From NCBI RefSeq assembly GCF_900104815.1, contig NZ_FNTD01000004.1:1674001-1738000 (forward strand): DNA of 64,000 nucleotides, written 5' to 3'. Within the stretch, counting starts at the first letter, position 1. Each line of letters opens with the position of its first letter. Source of the DNA: Streptomyces misionensis (GTDB taxonomy: Bacteria; Actinomycetota; Actinomycetes; Streptomycetales; Streptomycetaceae). Shown one piece after another: positions 42,232-54,203 of this stretch. The translations under genes were made by a program, and so were the position numbers. The notes under the pieces are model-generated. The model searched no databases. It worked only from the letters and a program-made list of their open reading frames with translations, and was not told the origin of the DNA.

Positions 42232-43366
42232 GCTGGCCCTCCATCAGGGAAACGAAGCGGTCGAACAGGTAGGCGGCGTCGTGCGGACCGGCCGCCGCTT
42301 CGGGGTGGTACTGGACGGAGAAGGCGGGCTGGTCGAGCAGCTGGAGCCCCTCCACGACGTTGTCGTTCAGGCAGACGTGCGAGACCTCGGCCCGGCCGAA
42401 CTTGGTCTCGCTGACCTTGTCGAGGGGCGCGTCGACGGCGAAGCCGTGGTTGTGCGCGGTGACCTCGACCTTGCCGGTGGTGCGGTCCTGGACCGGCTGG
42501 TTGATGCCCCGGTGGCCGTACTTCAGCTTGTAGGTGCCGAAGCCGAGGGCGCGGCCGAGGATCTGGTTGCCGAAGCAGATGCCGAACAGCGGGGTCCCGC
42601 GCTCCAGGACGGCGGTCATCAGGGCGACCGGGCCGTCGGCGGTGGCGGGGTCGCCGGGGCCGTTGGAGAAGAACACGCCGTCCGGGTCGACGGCGTAGAC
42701 CTCGTCGGCGGTGGCGGTGGCGGGCAGCACGTGCACCTCGATGCCGCGCTCGGCCATGCGCTGCGGGGTCATGCCCTTGATGCCGAGGTCGATCGCGGCG
42801 ACGGTGAACTTCTTGTCGCCGACCGCGGGGACGACGTACGCCTCCTTGGTGGCGACCTCCTCGTAGAGGCTCGCGCCCTTCATCTGGGGCTGGGCCTGCA
42901 CCCGCGCCAGCAGCTCGGCGTCGGCGGCGATCGACTCGCCGGAGAAGATGCCGGCCCGCATGGAGCCGCGTTCGCGCAGGTGGCGGGTGAGGGCGCGGGT
43001 GTCGATGCCGGAGATGCCGACCACGCCCTGGCGCTCCAACTCGTCGTCCAGGGAACGCCGGGAGCGCCAGTTGGACGGGACGCGCGCGGGGTCGCGGACC
43101 ACGTAGCCGGAGACCCAGATGCGGGCCGACTCGTCGTCCTCGTCGTTCCAGCCGGTGTTGCCGATCTGCGGGGCGGTGGCGACGACGATCTGGCGGTCGT
43201 ACGACGGGTCGGTCAGCGTCTCCTGGTAGCCGGTCATGCCGGTGGAGAACACGGCCTCGCCGAAGGTCTCCCCCACGGCCCCGTAGGCGCGGCCGCGGAA
43301 CGTGCGGCCGTCCTCCAGGACGAGTACGGCGGGAGTCTTCGCGGCTCCCCTGGTGGAGGTCGTCAT
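42224..43366 (-). CDS. carA: Carbamoyl-phosphate synthase small subunit
   Basis: 380 residues. The N-terminal CPSase domain ([18 protein letters not shown] near 39-56) is followed by a class I glutamine amidotransferase domain with catalytic Cys264 (FGICFGNQ), His354 and Glu356 (YHPEA). It hydrolyses glutamine and channels ammonia to CarB. The ATG overlaps the upstream stop (ATGA), and the 3' end overlaps carB. Confidence 0.98.
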
Positions 43367-43923
43367 CGTGCGCCTTCCGTGTCGTTGATCATGTGGTTCA
43401 AGGTGTCGACCCATTCGGGGTGCTCGGCCGCGTGGTCGGAGCGGAAGCCGGAGTCGATCAGTTTGCCGCCGTGCGCCCAGGTCACCACCAGCAGTCCGCC
43501 CTCGGTGAGGACCTTGCCGGCGATGCCCTTGTCGAGCCGGGCCTCGCGCAGGGCCGCGGCGGGGATGAAGAAGTCGTTCGCGCCGGGGCGCTCGACCTCC
43601 AGGCCCGCGTCGGTGAGGGTGAGCCGGGCCAGGCTGCGGGTGCCCAGGCCGTGGGCCACGATGCGGTCCAGCCACTGCCCGGCGGTGGTGGAGCCGTGGT
43701 AGCGGCCGCTCATGCTCAGTTTCACCGGGCCGGACTCCTCGGGCACGGCGGGCAGCTCCGGGATGTCGCTCTGGAGGGTGCCGCGCCATTTCCAGCCCTC
43801 GCGCATCAGCCAGTAGACGAGCGCGATGAAGAGCAGGAGCCCGACGAGCCAGCCGATGCGGGCCGGCCAGTCGGTGACCGAGGCGGATCTCTGGGCCTCG
43901 GCCAGGAGGTTTACAGGTGTCAC
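43363..43923 (-). CDS. PH-like membrane protein of the pyr operon
   Basis: 186 residues from a GTG that overlaps the pyrC stop (GTGA). One transmembrane helix (about 22-42, [19 protein letters not shown]) is followed by a cytoplasmic domain that looks PH-like ([22 protein letters not shown], then alternating strands to [11 protein letters not shown]). No catalytic motif. Both ends overlap neighbours by four bases, so it is translated with pyrC and carA. This gene keeps its place in Streptomyces pyr clusters as I remember them, yet it has no known role in pyrimidine synthesis; anchoring the enzymes at the membrane is speculation. Confidence 0.82.
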   Translation of the reverse strand: MTPVNLLAEAQRSASVTDWPARIGWLVGLLLFIALVYWLMREGWKWRGTLQSDIPELPAVPEESGPVKLSMSGRYHGSTTAGQWLDRIVAHGLGTRSLARLTLTDAGLEVERPGANDFFIPAAALREARLDKGIAGKVLTEGGLLVVTWAHGGKLIDSGFRSDHAAEHPEWVDTLNHMINDTEGAR

Positions 43924-45206
43924 GTGAGCTTCCCGTCGACGAGCGTGGCCTTGCCCCGCAGCCACGTGTGCGTCACACGGCCCGGCAGCTCGCGTCCCTG
44001 GTAGGGGGTGTTGCGGCTGCGCGAGGCGAAGCCCGCGGGGTCCACCCGGCCACGGTATGCGGTGTCGACCAGGGTGAGGTTGGCAGGCTCACCGGCCGAG
44101 ACGGGACGGCCGTGCCCGAGGGCCCGTCCGATGCGCGCGGGCTGGAAGGACATCCGGTCGGCGACGCCGGCCCAGTCCAGCAGGCCCGTGTCGACCATGG
44201 TCTCCTGGACCACCGACAGCGCGGTCTCCAGGCCGACCATGCCCATGGCGGCGGCGGCCCACTCGCAGTCCTTGTCCTCGTGCGGGTGCGGGGCGTGGTC
44301 GGTGGCGACGATGTCGATCGTGCCGTCGGCGAGCGCCTCGCGCAGGGCCAGCACGTCGCGCTCGGTGCGCAGCGGCGGGTTGACCTTGTAGACGGGGTTG
44401 TAGGTGCGCACCAGTTCGTCGGTGAGCAGCAGGTGGTGCGGGGTGACCTCGGCGGTGACCTGGATGCCGCGGGACTTGGCCCAGCGGACGATCTCGACGG
44501 AGCCGGCGGTCGACAGGTGGCAGATGTGGACGCGGGAGCCGACGTGCTCGGCGAGCAGGACGTCGCGGGCGATGATCGACTCCTCGGCGACGGCCGGCCA
44601 CCCGCCGAGGCCCAGTTCGGCGGAGACGACGCCCTCGTTCATCTGGGCGCCCTCGGTCAGCCGCGGCTCCTGGGCGTGCTGGGCGACGACGCCGTCGAAC
44701 GCCTTCACGTACTCCAGGGCGCGGCGCATGATGACCGCGTCGTCCACGCACTTGCCGTCGTCGGAGAAGACGGTCACCCCGGCGGCCGACTCGTGCATGG
44801 CGCCCAGCTCGGCGAGCTTCTTGCCCTCCAGGCCGACGGTGACGGCGCCGATGGGCCGGACGTCGCAGTAGCCGTGCTCCTTGCCGAGCCGCCACACCTG
44901 CTCGACCACGCCGGCGGTGTCGGCGACGGGGAAGGTGTTGGCCATGGCGAACACGGCGGTGTAGCCGCCGCTCGCGGCCGCGCGGGTGCCGGTGAGCACG
45001 GTCTCGGAGTCCTCGCGGCCGGGCTCGCGCAGATGGGTGTGCAGGTCGACCAGGCCCGGCAGCAGCACCTTGCCGCCGGCCTCGATCACCTCGGCGCCCT
45101 CGGCTTCGAGGCCGGTGCCGGTCTCCGCGATGGTCTCGCCGTCGATCAGCACGTCCTGCGGCTCGCCGCCGAGCACCTTCGCACCGCGGATCAGGGTCTT
45201 GCTCAT
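43920..45206 (-). CDS. pyrC: Dihydroorotase (class I)
   Basis: 428 residues. The amidohydrolase metal motif HTHLREPG is at 56-63 (His56, His58), and [12 protein letters not shown] supplies the catalytic aspartate late in the barrel. It cyclises carbamoyl aspartate to dihydroorotate. The length and HTHLREPG form mark class I (PyrC of Bacillus type). It starts 4 bases after the pyrB stop and its own stop overlaps the PH-like gene. Confidence 0.97.
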   Translation of the reverse strand: MSKTLIRGAKVLGGEPQDVLIDGETIAETGTGLEAEGAEVIEAGGKVLLPGLVDLHTHLREPGREDSETVLTGTRAAASGGYTAVFAMANTFPVADTAGVVEQVWRLGKEHGYCDVRPIGAVTVGLEGKKLAELGAMHESAAGVTVFSDDGKCVDDAVIMRRALEYVKAFDGVVAQHAQEPRLTEGAQMNEGVVSAELGLGGWPAVAEESIIARDVLLAEHVGSRVHICHLSTAGSVEIVRWAKSRGIQVTAEVTPHHLLLTDELVRTYNPVYKVNPPLRTERDVLALREALADGTIDIVATDHAPHPHEDKDCEWAAAAMGMVGLETALSVVQETMVDTGLLDWAGVADRMSFQPARIGRALGHGRPVSAGEPANLTLVDTAYRGRVDPAGFASRSRNTPYQGRELPGRVTHTWLRGKATLVDGKLT

Positions 45207-45210
45207 GTTC

Positions 45211-46185
45211 TTACTTCTCCTCAGTGCGGTTGGCGGCGGCGGGCTCGTTGCCGCCGAGCAGCAGGTACAGGACGGCCATCCGGATGGAGACGCCGTTGGC
45301 GACCTGCTCCACGGCGGTGCAGCGGTCGGAGTCGGCGACCTCGGCGGTGATCTCCATGCCGCGCACCATCGGGCCGGGGTGCATCACGATGGCGTGCTCG
45401 GGCAGCTTGGCCATGCGGTCGCCGTCGAGGCCGTAGCGCCGGGAGTACTCGCGCTCGGTGGGGAAGAACGCGGCGTTCATCCGCTCGCGCTGGACCCGGA
45501 GCATCATCACCGCGTCGCTCTTGGGCAGCGTGCTGTCGAGGTCGTAGGAGACCGCGCAGGGCCAGGACTCGACGCCGACCGGGAGCAGGGTGGGCGGGGC
45601 GACCAGGGTTACCTCGGCGCCGAGGGTGTGCAGCAGGTCGACGTTGGAGCGGGCGACCCGGCTGTGCAGGACGTCGCCGACGAGGGTGACGCGCTTGCCG
45701 GCCAGGTCCTGGCCGAGCCCGGTGTCCCGGCCGACCAGGCGGCGGCGCATGGTGAAGGCGTCCAGCAGGGCCTGGGTGGGGTGCTGGTGGGTGCCGTCGC
45801 CCGCGTTGATCACGGCGGCGTCGATCCAGCCGGAGGTGGCGAGGCGGTAGGGCGCGCCGGAGGCGCCGTGCCGGATGACGACGGCGTCGACGCCCATCGC
45901 CTCCAGGGTCTGGGCGGTGTCCTTCAGGGACTCGCCCTTGGACACGCTCGACCCCTTGGCGGAGAAGTTGATGACGTCCGCGGACAGGCGCTTCTCGGCG
46001 GCCTCGAAGGAGATCCGGGTGCGCGTGGAGTCCTCGAAGAAGAGGTTGACGACGGTGCGGCCGCGCAGGGTCGGCAGCTTCTTGATCGGCCGGTCGGCGA
46101 CCCGGGCCATCTCCTCGGCGGTGTCGAGGATCAGGACGGCGTCGTCGCGGGTGAGGTCGGCGGCCGAGATGAGATGACGCTGCAT
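45211..46185 (-). CDS. pyrB: Aspartate carbamoyltransferase catalytic subunit
   Basis: 324 residues. Carbamoyl-phosphate loop STRTR at 53-57 ([13 protein letters not shown]); the aspartate-binding region includes [11 protein letters not shown] near the C-terminus. It condenses carbamoyl phosphate and aspartate. No pyrI regulatory chain is adjacent, so this is the class C trimer. It follows pyrR by 89 bases and precedes pyrC by 4. Confidence 0.97.
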   Translation of the reverse strand: MQRHLISAADLTRDDAVLILDTAEEMARVADRPIKKLPTLRGRTVVNLFFEDSTRTRISFEAAEKRLSADVINFSAKGSSVSKGESLKDTAQTLEAMGVDAVVIRHGASGAPYRLATSGWIDAAVINAGDGTHQHPTQALLDAFTMRRRLVGRDTGLGQDLAGKRVTLVGDVLHSRVARSNVDLLHTLGAEVTLVAPPTLLPVGVESWPCAVSYDLDSTLPKSDAVMMLRVQRERMNAAFFPTEREYSRRYGLDGDRMAKLPEHAIVMHPGPMVRGMEITAEVADSDRCTAVEQVANGVSIRMAVLYLLLGGNEPAAANRTEEK

Positions 46186-46274
46186 CTGTCAGGCTCCGTA
46201 AGGCAGTTCAGGAGGATTGGGGCAAACCGGGGCGTCCGCGGGTACGCCGAAGCGACCCTTGTGCGCCCGACTTG

Positions 46275-46847
46275 CTACTGGTCGGCCGGCTTCACACCGA
46301 GCAGCACGGTGTCGCGACCGTCCTCCTCGGCGAGCTGGACCTTGACCGTCTCCCGCAGCGACGTGGGGAGGTTCTTGCCGACGTAGTCGGCGCGGATCGG
46401 CAGTTCCCGGTGGCCGCGGTCGACCAGGACCGCGAGCTGCACCGCGCGCGGGCGCCCGATGTCGTTCAGGGCGTCGAGGGCGGCGCGGATGGTGCGGCCG
46501 GAGAAGAGCACGTCGTCGACGAGGACGACCAGCTTGCCGTCGATGCCGTCACCGGGGATCTCGGTGCGGGCCAGCGCACGCGGCGGGTGCATGCGCAGGT
46601 CGTCGCGGTACATGGTGATGTCGAGGGAGCCGACCGGGATCGTGCGGTCGGTGATCTGCGCGAGCTTGGCGGCCAGCCGCTGGGCGAGGAAGACGCCGCG
46701 GGTGGGAATGCCGAGGAGCACCACGTCGTCGGCGCCCTTGGCGCGCTCCACGATCTCGTGGGCGATGCGGGTCATGACCCGCGCGATGTCCGGACCCTCG
46801 AGGACGGGCCGGGCATCGGTCGCATGCTCATGGGCGTGCGTGTCCAT
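46275..46847 (-). CDS. pyrR: PyrR: pyrimidine operon regulator / uracil phosphoribosyltransferase
   Basis: 190 residues. The PRPP-binding loop [22 protein letters not shown] lies near 117-138 and [20 protein letters not shown] near 156-175 matches the RNA-binding face of PyrR. It senses UMP and binds pyr mRNA. It is the first gene of the cluster and its own leader has a PyrR-loop-like hairpin next to an AAGGAGG ribosome-binding site, consistent with the translational repression described in mycobacteria. Confidence 0.95.
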   Translation of the reverse strand: MDTHAHEHATDARPVLEGPDIARVMTRIAHEIVERAKGADDVVLLGIPTRGVFLAQRLAAKLAQITDRTIPVGSLDITMYRDDLRMHPPRALARTEIPGDGIDGKLVVLVDDVLFSGRTIRAALDALNDIGRPRAVQLAVLVDRGHRELPIRADYVGKNLPTSLRETVKVQLAEEDGRDTVLLGVKPADQ

Positions 46848-46857
46848 AAAAAACGGA

Positions 46858-46883
46858 CCTCCTTCTCCGCCTCACGGGACGGA
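46858..46883 (-). promoter_or_regulatory. PyrR-binding loop overlapping the pyrR ribosome-binding region
   Basis: On the minus strand, UCCCGUGAGG (46870-46879) is flanked by UCCG and CGGA stems (46880-46883, 46866-46869). Its sequence CGUCCCGUGAGGCG agrees with the Bacillus PyrR consensus ARUCCNGNGAGGYU at all informative positions except the first and last. One base downstream begins AAGGAGG (46858-46864), the ribosome-binding site of pyrR. PyrR bound here would block ribosomes. Inference from the consensus and mycobacterial precedent. Confidence 0.7.
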
Positions 46884-47001
46884 CCTTAAAGGACGTCGGA
46901 ATTGCGCCATCCACGGTACCAGGTCATCGACCGGGGTCTTGTCACCCTCTTGGCCTAATCGGACATCACTACCACGGAAGCGTCGGGGTGGCCCATTCGG
47001 C

Positions 47002-47044
47002 TTGACGCAGAAGAGTCACGCTGCGTAACCTCACAGTGAGTTAC
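47002..47044 (+). promoter_or_regulatory. bldD promoter with two abutting BldD boxes
   Basis: TTGACG (47002-47007) and TAACCT (47026-47031) are spaced 18 bases apart. GTCACGCTGCGTAAC (47015-47029) fits the published BldD consensus NTNACNCWGNGTNAN at every position, and CTCACAGTGAGTTAC (47030-47044) fits with one mismatch. They cover the -10 box and the likely start point, consistent with the known autorepression of bldD by BldD bound to cyclic di-GMP. Confidence 0.8.
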
Positions 47045-47099
47045 CAAACGCGCGGCGGGAAGACAGCCGGCCGCGTCGACACAGTGTCCGGGGAGCTAT

Positions 47100-47603
47100 A
47101 TGTCCAGCGAATACGCCAAACAGCTCGGGGCCAAGCTCCGGGCCATCCGCACCCAGCAGGGCCTTTCCCTCCACGGTGTCGAGGAGAAGTCCCAGGGTCG
47201 CTGGAAGGCCGTGGTGGTGGGCTCGTACGAGCGCGGCGACCGTGCCGTGACCGTGCAGCGCCTCGCCGAGCTGGCCGATTTCTATGGCGTTCCGGTGCAG
47301 GAGCTCCTGCCGGGCACCACGCCGGGCGGCGCCGCCGAGCCGCCGCCGAAGCTGGTCCTCGACCTGGAGCGGCTGGCCACGGTGCCGGCCGAGAAGGCGG
47401 GGCCCCTCCAGCGCTACGCGGCGACGATCCAGTCCCAGCGCGGCGACTACAACGGCAAGGTCCTCTCCATCCGCCAGGACGACTTGCGCACACTCGCCGT
47501 CATCTACGACCAGTCCCCCTCGGTCCTCACCGAGCAGCTGATCAGCTGGGGCGTGCTGGACGCGGACGCCCGCCGCGCGGTCGCCACGCACGAAGAGGCG
47601 TGA
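47100..47603 (+). CDS. bldD: Developmental regulator BldD
   Basis: 167 residues. An XRE-type helix-turn-helix (about 8-72; LGAKLRAIRTQQGLSLHGVEEKS, YERGDRAVTVQRLAELADFYGV) is followed by the C-terminal domain that binds tetrameric cyclic di-GMP through RGD (114-116) and RQDD (125-128), both present. BldD represses sporulation genes during vegetative growth. It is divergent from pyrR, autoregulated at two BldD boxes, and ends at a strong terminator. Confidence 0.98.
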   Translation: MSSEYAKQLGAKLRAIRTQQGLSLHGVEEKSQGRWKAVVVGSYERGDRAVTVQRLAELADFYGVPVQELLPGTTPGGAAEPPPKLVLDLERLATVPAEKAGPLQRYAATIQSQRGDYNGKVLSIRQDDLRTLAVIYDQSPSVLTEQLISWGVLDADARRAVATHEEA

Positions 47604-47631
47604 CGGCGTAGACCAGCCAGCAGAAACGTGT

Positions 47632-47682
47632 CGCCGGGGTGGCCGGAACTCTATGGTTCCGGCCACCCCGGCGGCTTTTTTT
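47632..47682 (+). terminator. Strong intrinsic terminator after bldD
   Basis: An 18-base perfect stem (47632-47649 with 47656-47673), 6-base loop TCTATG, then GC and seven T. Both the uninterrupted stem and the U-tract make it the clearest factor-independent terminator in the window. The remaining bases to the nusB stop (to 47837) show nothing. Confidence 0.92.
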
Positions 47683-47837
47683 CACGACGGTTCCGGCCGT
47701 CTCCCGGCCCCTCGGGCACGTGAACGGCTCAGGGGCGCGGACGACCGCTCGACAGGCCGCGGAGAACCCGCGGCGTCGTCTCACGGTCGCCCACGCCCCT
47801 GTCGTGGCCTCTTCGGCCGAGCGGGCGCAGCCGGTGG

Positions 47838-48266
47838 CTAGGCCCGGCGCAGCGAAGGCTTCAGCTCCTTGAGCCGGCCCAGCAGACCGTTGACGAACGA
47901 GGGCGACTCGTCGGTCGAGAACTCCTTCGCCAGCTGCACCATCTCGTCCAGGACGACGGCGTCCGGTGTCTCGTCGACCCAGATCAGCTCGTACGCGCCC
48001 AGCCGCAGGATGTTGCGGTCCACGACCGGCATCCGGTCGAGCGTCCACCCGACCGCGTACTGGGCGATCAGCTCGTCGATGCGCCGCGCGTGCTCGGCGT
48101 AGCCCTCGACCAGCTGCATCGTGTACTCGCTGACCGGCGGCTGCCGGGTGTCGGACCGGGACAGCCGGACCCAGTCGGCGAGGACCGTCAGGACGTCGGC
48201 GCCGCGCTGGTCGCCCTCGAAGAGGATCTGGAAGGCGCGCTTGCGGGCCGTGTTGCGGGCAGCCAC
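47838..48266 (-). CDS. nusB: Transcription antitermination factor NusB
   Basis: 142 residues, all-helical NusB fold. ARNTARKRAFQILFEGDQRG opens it; VDRNILRLGAYELIW and VVLDEMVQLAKEFSTDESPSFVNGLLGRL are the conserved late helices. It works with NusE (S10) at boxA in rRNA antitermination. The GTG start lies 2 bases after the efp stop, so it is coupled to efp. Confidence 0.96.
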   Translation of the reverse strand: MAARNTARKRAFQILFEGDQRGADVLTVLADWVRLSRSDTRQPPVSEYTMQLVEGYAEHARRIDELIAQYAVGWTLDRMPVVDRNILRLGAYELIWVDETPDAVVLDEMVQLAKEFSTDESPSFVNGLLGRLKELKPSLRRA

Positions 48267-48268
48267 GG

Positions 48269-48835
48269 TTAGCTGTTCACCCGGCCGAGGTAGTCGCTCG
48301 TACGGGTGTCGACCTTGATCTTCTCACCGGTGGTGATGAAGAGCGGGACCTGGATCTGGTGGCCGGTCTCCAGGGTGGCGGGCTTGGTGCCACCGGTGGA
48401 GCGGTCGCCCTGGACACCCGGCTCGGTCTCCTGGACGGTCAGCTCGACGGCGGCCGGCAGCTCCACGAAGAGCACCTCGCCCTCGTGCTGCGCCACGGTG
48501 GCGGTGAAGCCCTCGATCAGGAAGTTGGCGGCGTCGCCGACGGCCTTGCGGTCGACCATCAGCTGGTCGTAGGTCTCCATGTCCATGAAGACGAAGTAGT
48601 CGCCGTCCATGTACGAGAACTGCATGTCGCGCTTGTCGACAGTGGCCGTCTCGACCTTGACGCCGGCGTTGAAGGTCTTGTCGACGACCTTGCCGGACAG
48701 CACGTTCTTGAGCTTGGTGCGCACGAAGGCCGGGCCCTTGCCGGGCTTGACGTGCTGGAACTCGACGACGGACCAGAGCTGGCCGCCTTCGAGCTTGAGC
48801 ACCATGCCGTTCTTGAGGTCGTTCGTGGAAGCCAC
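48269..48835 (-). CDS. efp: Translation elongation factor P
   Basis: 188 residues in three beta-barrel domains. The tip loop PGKGPAF (31-37) carries Lys33, the residue modified in E. coli and many others; here the actinobacterial PGKGPA loop is thought to work without modification, and I see no epmA/epmB genes nearby. It relieves stalling at polyproline. GTG start with CAGGAG upstream. Second gene of the 49989-47838 cluster, ahead of nusB. Confidence 0.97.
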   Translation of the reverse strand: MASTNDLKNGMVLKLEGGQLWSVVEFQHVKPGKGPAFVRTKLKNVLSGKVVDKTFNAGVKVETATVDKRDMQFSYMDGDYFVFMDMETYDQLMVDRKAVGDAANFLIEGFTATVAQHEGEVLFVELPAAVELTVQETEPGVQGDRSTGGTKPATLETGHQIQVPLFITTGEKIKVDTRTSDYLGRVNS

Positions 48836-48879
48836 GGTTGCGGAATCTCCTGGACTGACGTACGACCCCGGGTCACGCG

Positions 48880-49989
48880 CTACAGCGCGAGCAGCTCCTT
48901 GGTCGTGATGGTGAGTAGCTCGGGTCCGCCGTCCGCCTCGGGGCGTACGACGAGCGTGTCATCGATCCGGACACCGCCCCGGCCCGGGAGGTGGACCCCC
49001 GGTTCGACGGTGACCGGCACGCAAGCGTCCAGTTTACCCATGGCCGCGGGCGCCAACTGCGGGTCCTCGTCGATTTCGAGTCCGACACCGTGACCGGTCA
49101 ACGGTGGCAGGGCCTCCGCATAGCCCGCGGAGTCCAGCACATGGCGTGCCGCGCGGTCCACATCACGGTAGGCGGCGCCGGGCGCGAGGGCCTCGCGGCC
49201 GGCCCGCTGGGCGGAGAAGACCAGGTCGTACAGCTGGATCTGCCAGTCCGCCGGGGAGGTGCCGATGACGAAGGTACGGCCGATCTCGCAGCGGTAGCCC
49301 CGGTAGGTCGCGCCCAGGCAGACGGAGAGGAAGTCGCCCTCCTCCACCCGCCGGTCGGTGGGCCGGTGGCCGCGGCGGCCGGAGTGCGGGCCGGTGGCCA
49401 CGGAGGTGGGGAAGGCCGGCCCGTCGGCGCCGTGGTCGACCAGGCGGCGCTCCAGCTCCAGCGCGAGATGCCGTTCGGTGCGGCCCACCAGGATGGACTC
49501 CAGCAGCTCGCCGAGGGCCTGGTCCGCGATCTCGGCGCCGATCCGCAGGCAGGAGATCTCCTCCTCGTCCTTGACGATCCGCAGCTGTTCCACGGCGCCG
49601 CCCACGTCGCCGAGGCGCAGGGCGGGGGCGACGGCGGCGATTTCCCTGTGCCTGCTGACCGTCAGATGGTGCTCCTCGACGGCGAGCGAGTCGGCGCCCT
49701 GGCCCTGGGCGAGGCCCGCGGCGGTCACGGCGGGGTCGGCGCCGCCGTGCGCGGGCAGCACGTGCACCCGCAGGGCGTCGTCGGGGCGGCCCTCGAAGGG
49801 GCGGTCCTCGGGCGGTCCCGAGCAGACCAGGAGGTCCTCTTGGCTGCCGAGGAGCAGGACGGCGCCGTGCGGGGCGGCGGCCGCGAGGTAGCGCACGTTG
49901 GCGGGGCGGGTGACGAGCGCTGCCGCGGTGCCGGCCGCGTTGAAGTGGTCCCGCAGTCGGGATCGGCGGTTCGCGTACACCTCTGACAT
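48880..49989 (-). CDS. M24 (Xaa-Pro peptidase-like) protein with altered metal site
   Basis: 369 residues: creatinase-like N-terminal domain (1-125) and pita-bread M24 domain (135-369). The five metal ligands expected in Xaa-Pro peptidases are Asp-Asp-His-Glu-Glu. Here they align with Cys224 ([10 protein letters not shown]), Glu235 (RCEIGRTF), His300 (TGHGVGLE), Glu329 (VEPGVHL) and Asp343 (GGVRIDDTL). His and one Glu are kept; three are changed. It may use a different metal arrangement, be inactive as a peptidase, or bind a proline-containing ligand. It precedes efp by 44 bases; no clear ribosome-binding site is seen before the ATG at 49989. Confidence 0.82.
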   Translation of the reverse strand: MSEVYANRRSRLRDHFNAAGTAAALVTRPANVRYLAAAAPHGAVLLLGSQEDLLVCSGPPEDRPFEGRPDDALRVHVLPAHGGADPAVTAAGLAQGQGADSLAVEEHHLTVSRHREIAAVAPALRLGDVGGAVEQLRIVKDEEEISCLRIGAEIADQALGELLESILVGRTERHLALELERRLVDHGADGPAFPTSVATGPHSGRRGHRPTDRRVEEGDFLSVCLGATYRGYRCEIGRTFVIGTSPADWQIQLYDLVFSAQRAGREALAPGAAYRDVDRAARHVLDSAGYAEALPPLTGHGVGLEIDEDPQLAPAAMGKLDACVPVTVEPGVHLPGRGGVRIDDTLVVRPEADGGPELLTITTKELLAL

Positions 49990-50087
49990 GAGATGAGCGT
50001 AGGAGTTTTATGCGGTTTGTGCCGTTTTTGGGGGCCGAGTGGGGCTCGGGGACGGTGCACCGCGGGCCGGGGCGGGCGGCCCGGTGG

Positions 50088-51053
50088 TCACCAGCTCGGG
50101 GGGCTGGCTATCGCCCTCGCCAGGACCTCGTCCAGGACGCGTGCCGTTCCCGGGACGTCCAGCTGCGAGTTGTCGATGATCGGCAGGCCCGAGCCGTACC
50201 AGCCGGCCATGCGGCCGTGGATGCGGGCCACCTCCTCGTCGGTGAGGCGGCGGTTGCCGGTGCGTTCGGCGTTGCGCTCCAGGACCACGTCCAGGCCGGG
50301 CAGCAGGACGACCGGCAGCAGGCCGGGACCCACATGGCGCTTCCAGCCGCCGAGGCCGACGACCGGGCGGTCCGGGAAGACGGCGTCGTCCAGGATGCAG
50401 GAGATGCCGTTGGCCAGGAAGTTGCGCGCGGCGAAGCCGCAGGTGCGGCGGGCCAGCCGGTACTGGGCCTCGGAGTGGTCGTTCCAGCCGGACTGGGGGT
50501 CGGCGAAGCCGGAGCGCACCCATTCGCGGACGTCGTCCAGGCTGATGTGGGCCGTGGGGACGCGACGGCGGTCCGCCCAGTAGCGGGCCACGCTGGTCTT
50601 GCCCGCGCCGGCCGGGCCGATCAGCAGGACGGCCAGGGTGGTGGTCGTCGGATCGGGCACCGCGGTGGCGGTCGGGGCCGCCGTGGGCACGCCGACCGGT
50701 CCGCCGGGCGGCAGATGCACATGGCCGGTGACGTCGGAGGGGGCCGGGGGCGCGGGCACCTGTCGCGGGGGCGCGGGTGGCATCGGGCCCGAGCGGGCCG
50801 GGGCGGGCGGCGGACCGGCGGGCGCGGGCGGCCGCGGCTGTCCCGGGGGCGGGAACGGGCCGGAGGGGGCCTGCGGGCGCGGCTGCCCCGGCGGGGGCGG
50901 CACGGACGGGCCGGGGAAGCCCGGGGGCGGCGGGGGTGGGGACGACGGTCCCTGGGGCGGGCCGGGATGGTGTGCGGCCGGCGGCCAGCTGGTGTGCGGC
51001 CGGTGCCCCGGCTGGTGGGGCGGCGGCAGCGGAGAACCCACTGCGTGCTGCAT
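50088..51053 (-). CDS. P-loop kinase-like ATPase with proline-rich N-terminus
   Basis: 321 residues. The first 135 are extremely Pro/Gly-rich (repeats of PPPPGQPRP type) and disordered. The rest is an AAA/zeta-toxin-like P-loop kinase domain: GPAGAGKT at 146-153, SLDDVREWVRSGF after it, and VVLERNAERTGNRRLTDEEVARIH with lid-type arginines. Such small domains phosphorylate metabolites or act as nucleotidyl kinases; no substrate can be named. The ATG at 51053 has GGAG upstream; longer readings would run into the aroB terminator. Confidence 0.75.
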   Translation of the reverse strand: MQHAVGSPLPPPHQPGHRPHTSWPPAAHHPGPPQGPSSPPPPPPGFPGPSVPPPPGQPRPQAPSGPFPPPGQPRPPAPAGPPPAPARSGPMPPAPPRQVPAPPAPSDVTGHVHLPPGGPVGVPTAAPTATAVPDPTTTTLAVLLIGPAGAGKTSVARYWADRRRVPTAHISLDDVREWVRSGFADPQSGWNDHSEAQYRLARRTCGFAARNFLANGISCILDDAVFPDRPVVGLGGWKRHVGPGLLPVVLLPGLDVVLERNAERTGNRRLTDEEVARIHGRMAGWYGSGLPIIDNSQLDVPGTARVLDEVLARAIASPPSW

Positions 51054-51190
51054 CCGTTGCCACTCCGTCTCGTACAGGCAGTTGGCTGCGGGGGCGAGGC
51101 CCCGCTCCTTCCCGAACGGTACCGTCCCCGGCCGTCGTTCGGTGAAACGGCCGGGAAGGGCCCGAAGTGCCCTACGGGGCACGGAAAGCG

Positions 51191-51217
51191 GCGCGGCCCG
51201 CCGGGAGCGGGCCGCGC
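51191..51217 (-). terminator. Hairpin after aroB
   Basis: GCGCGGCCCG (51191-51200) and CGGGCCGCGC (51208-51217) pair perfectly around a 7-base loop, 38 bases beyond the aroB stop. It ends the shikimate operon. Confidence 0.7.
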
Positions 51218-51254
51218 GGGGGCCGGTCACACCAGGGGCCGGCCGCGTCGGGGG

Positions 51255-54039
<2,785 letters not shown>

Positions 54040-54203
54040 CGGTGCTCCTCAGTGTTCGCGCCCGGTACTGCCCTGCGTACGCGTGTCCTCGCGTGCGGTG
54101 ACGGCGTGACCGGATGCGCGACGCCGGTCCGCCACCACCGATCCTCCCACGTCCGGGACGGCTGTCCGGCTTCCGGTCCAGCAGGCGGACGACTCCGGCC
54201 CGG

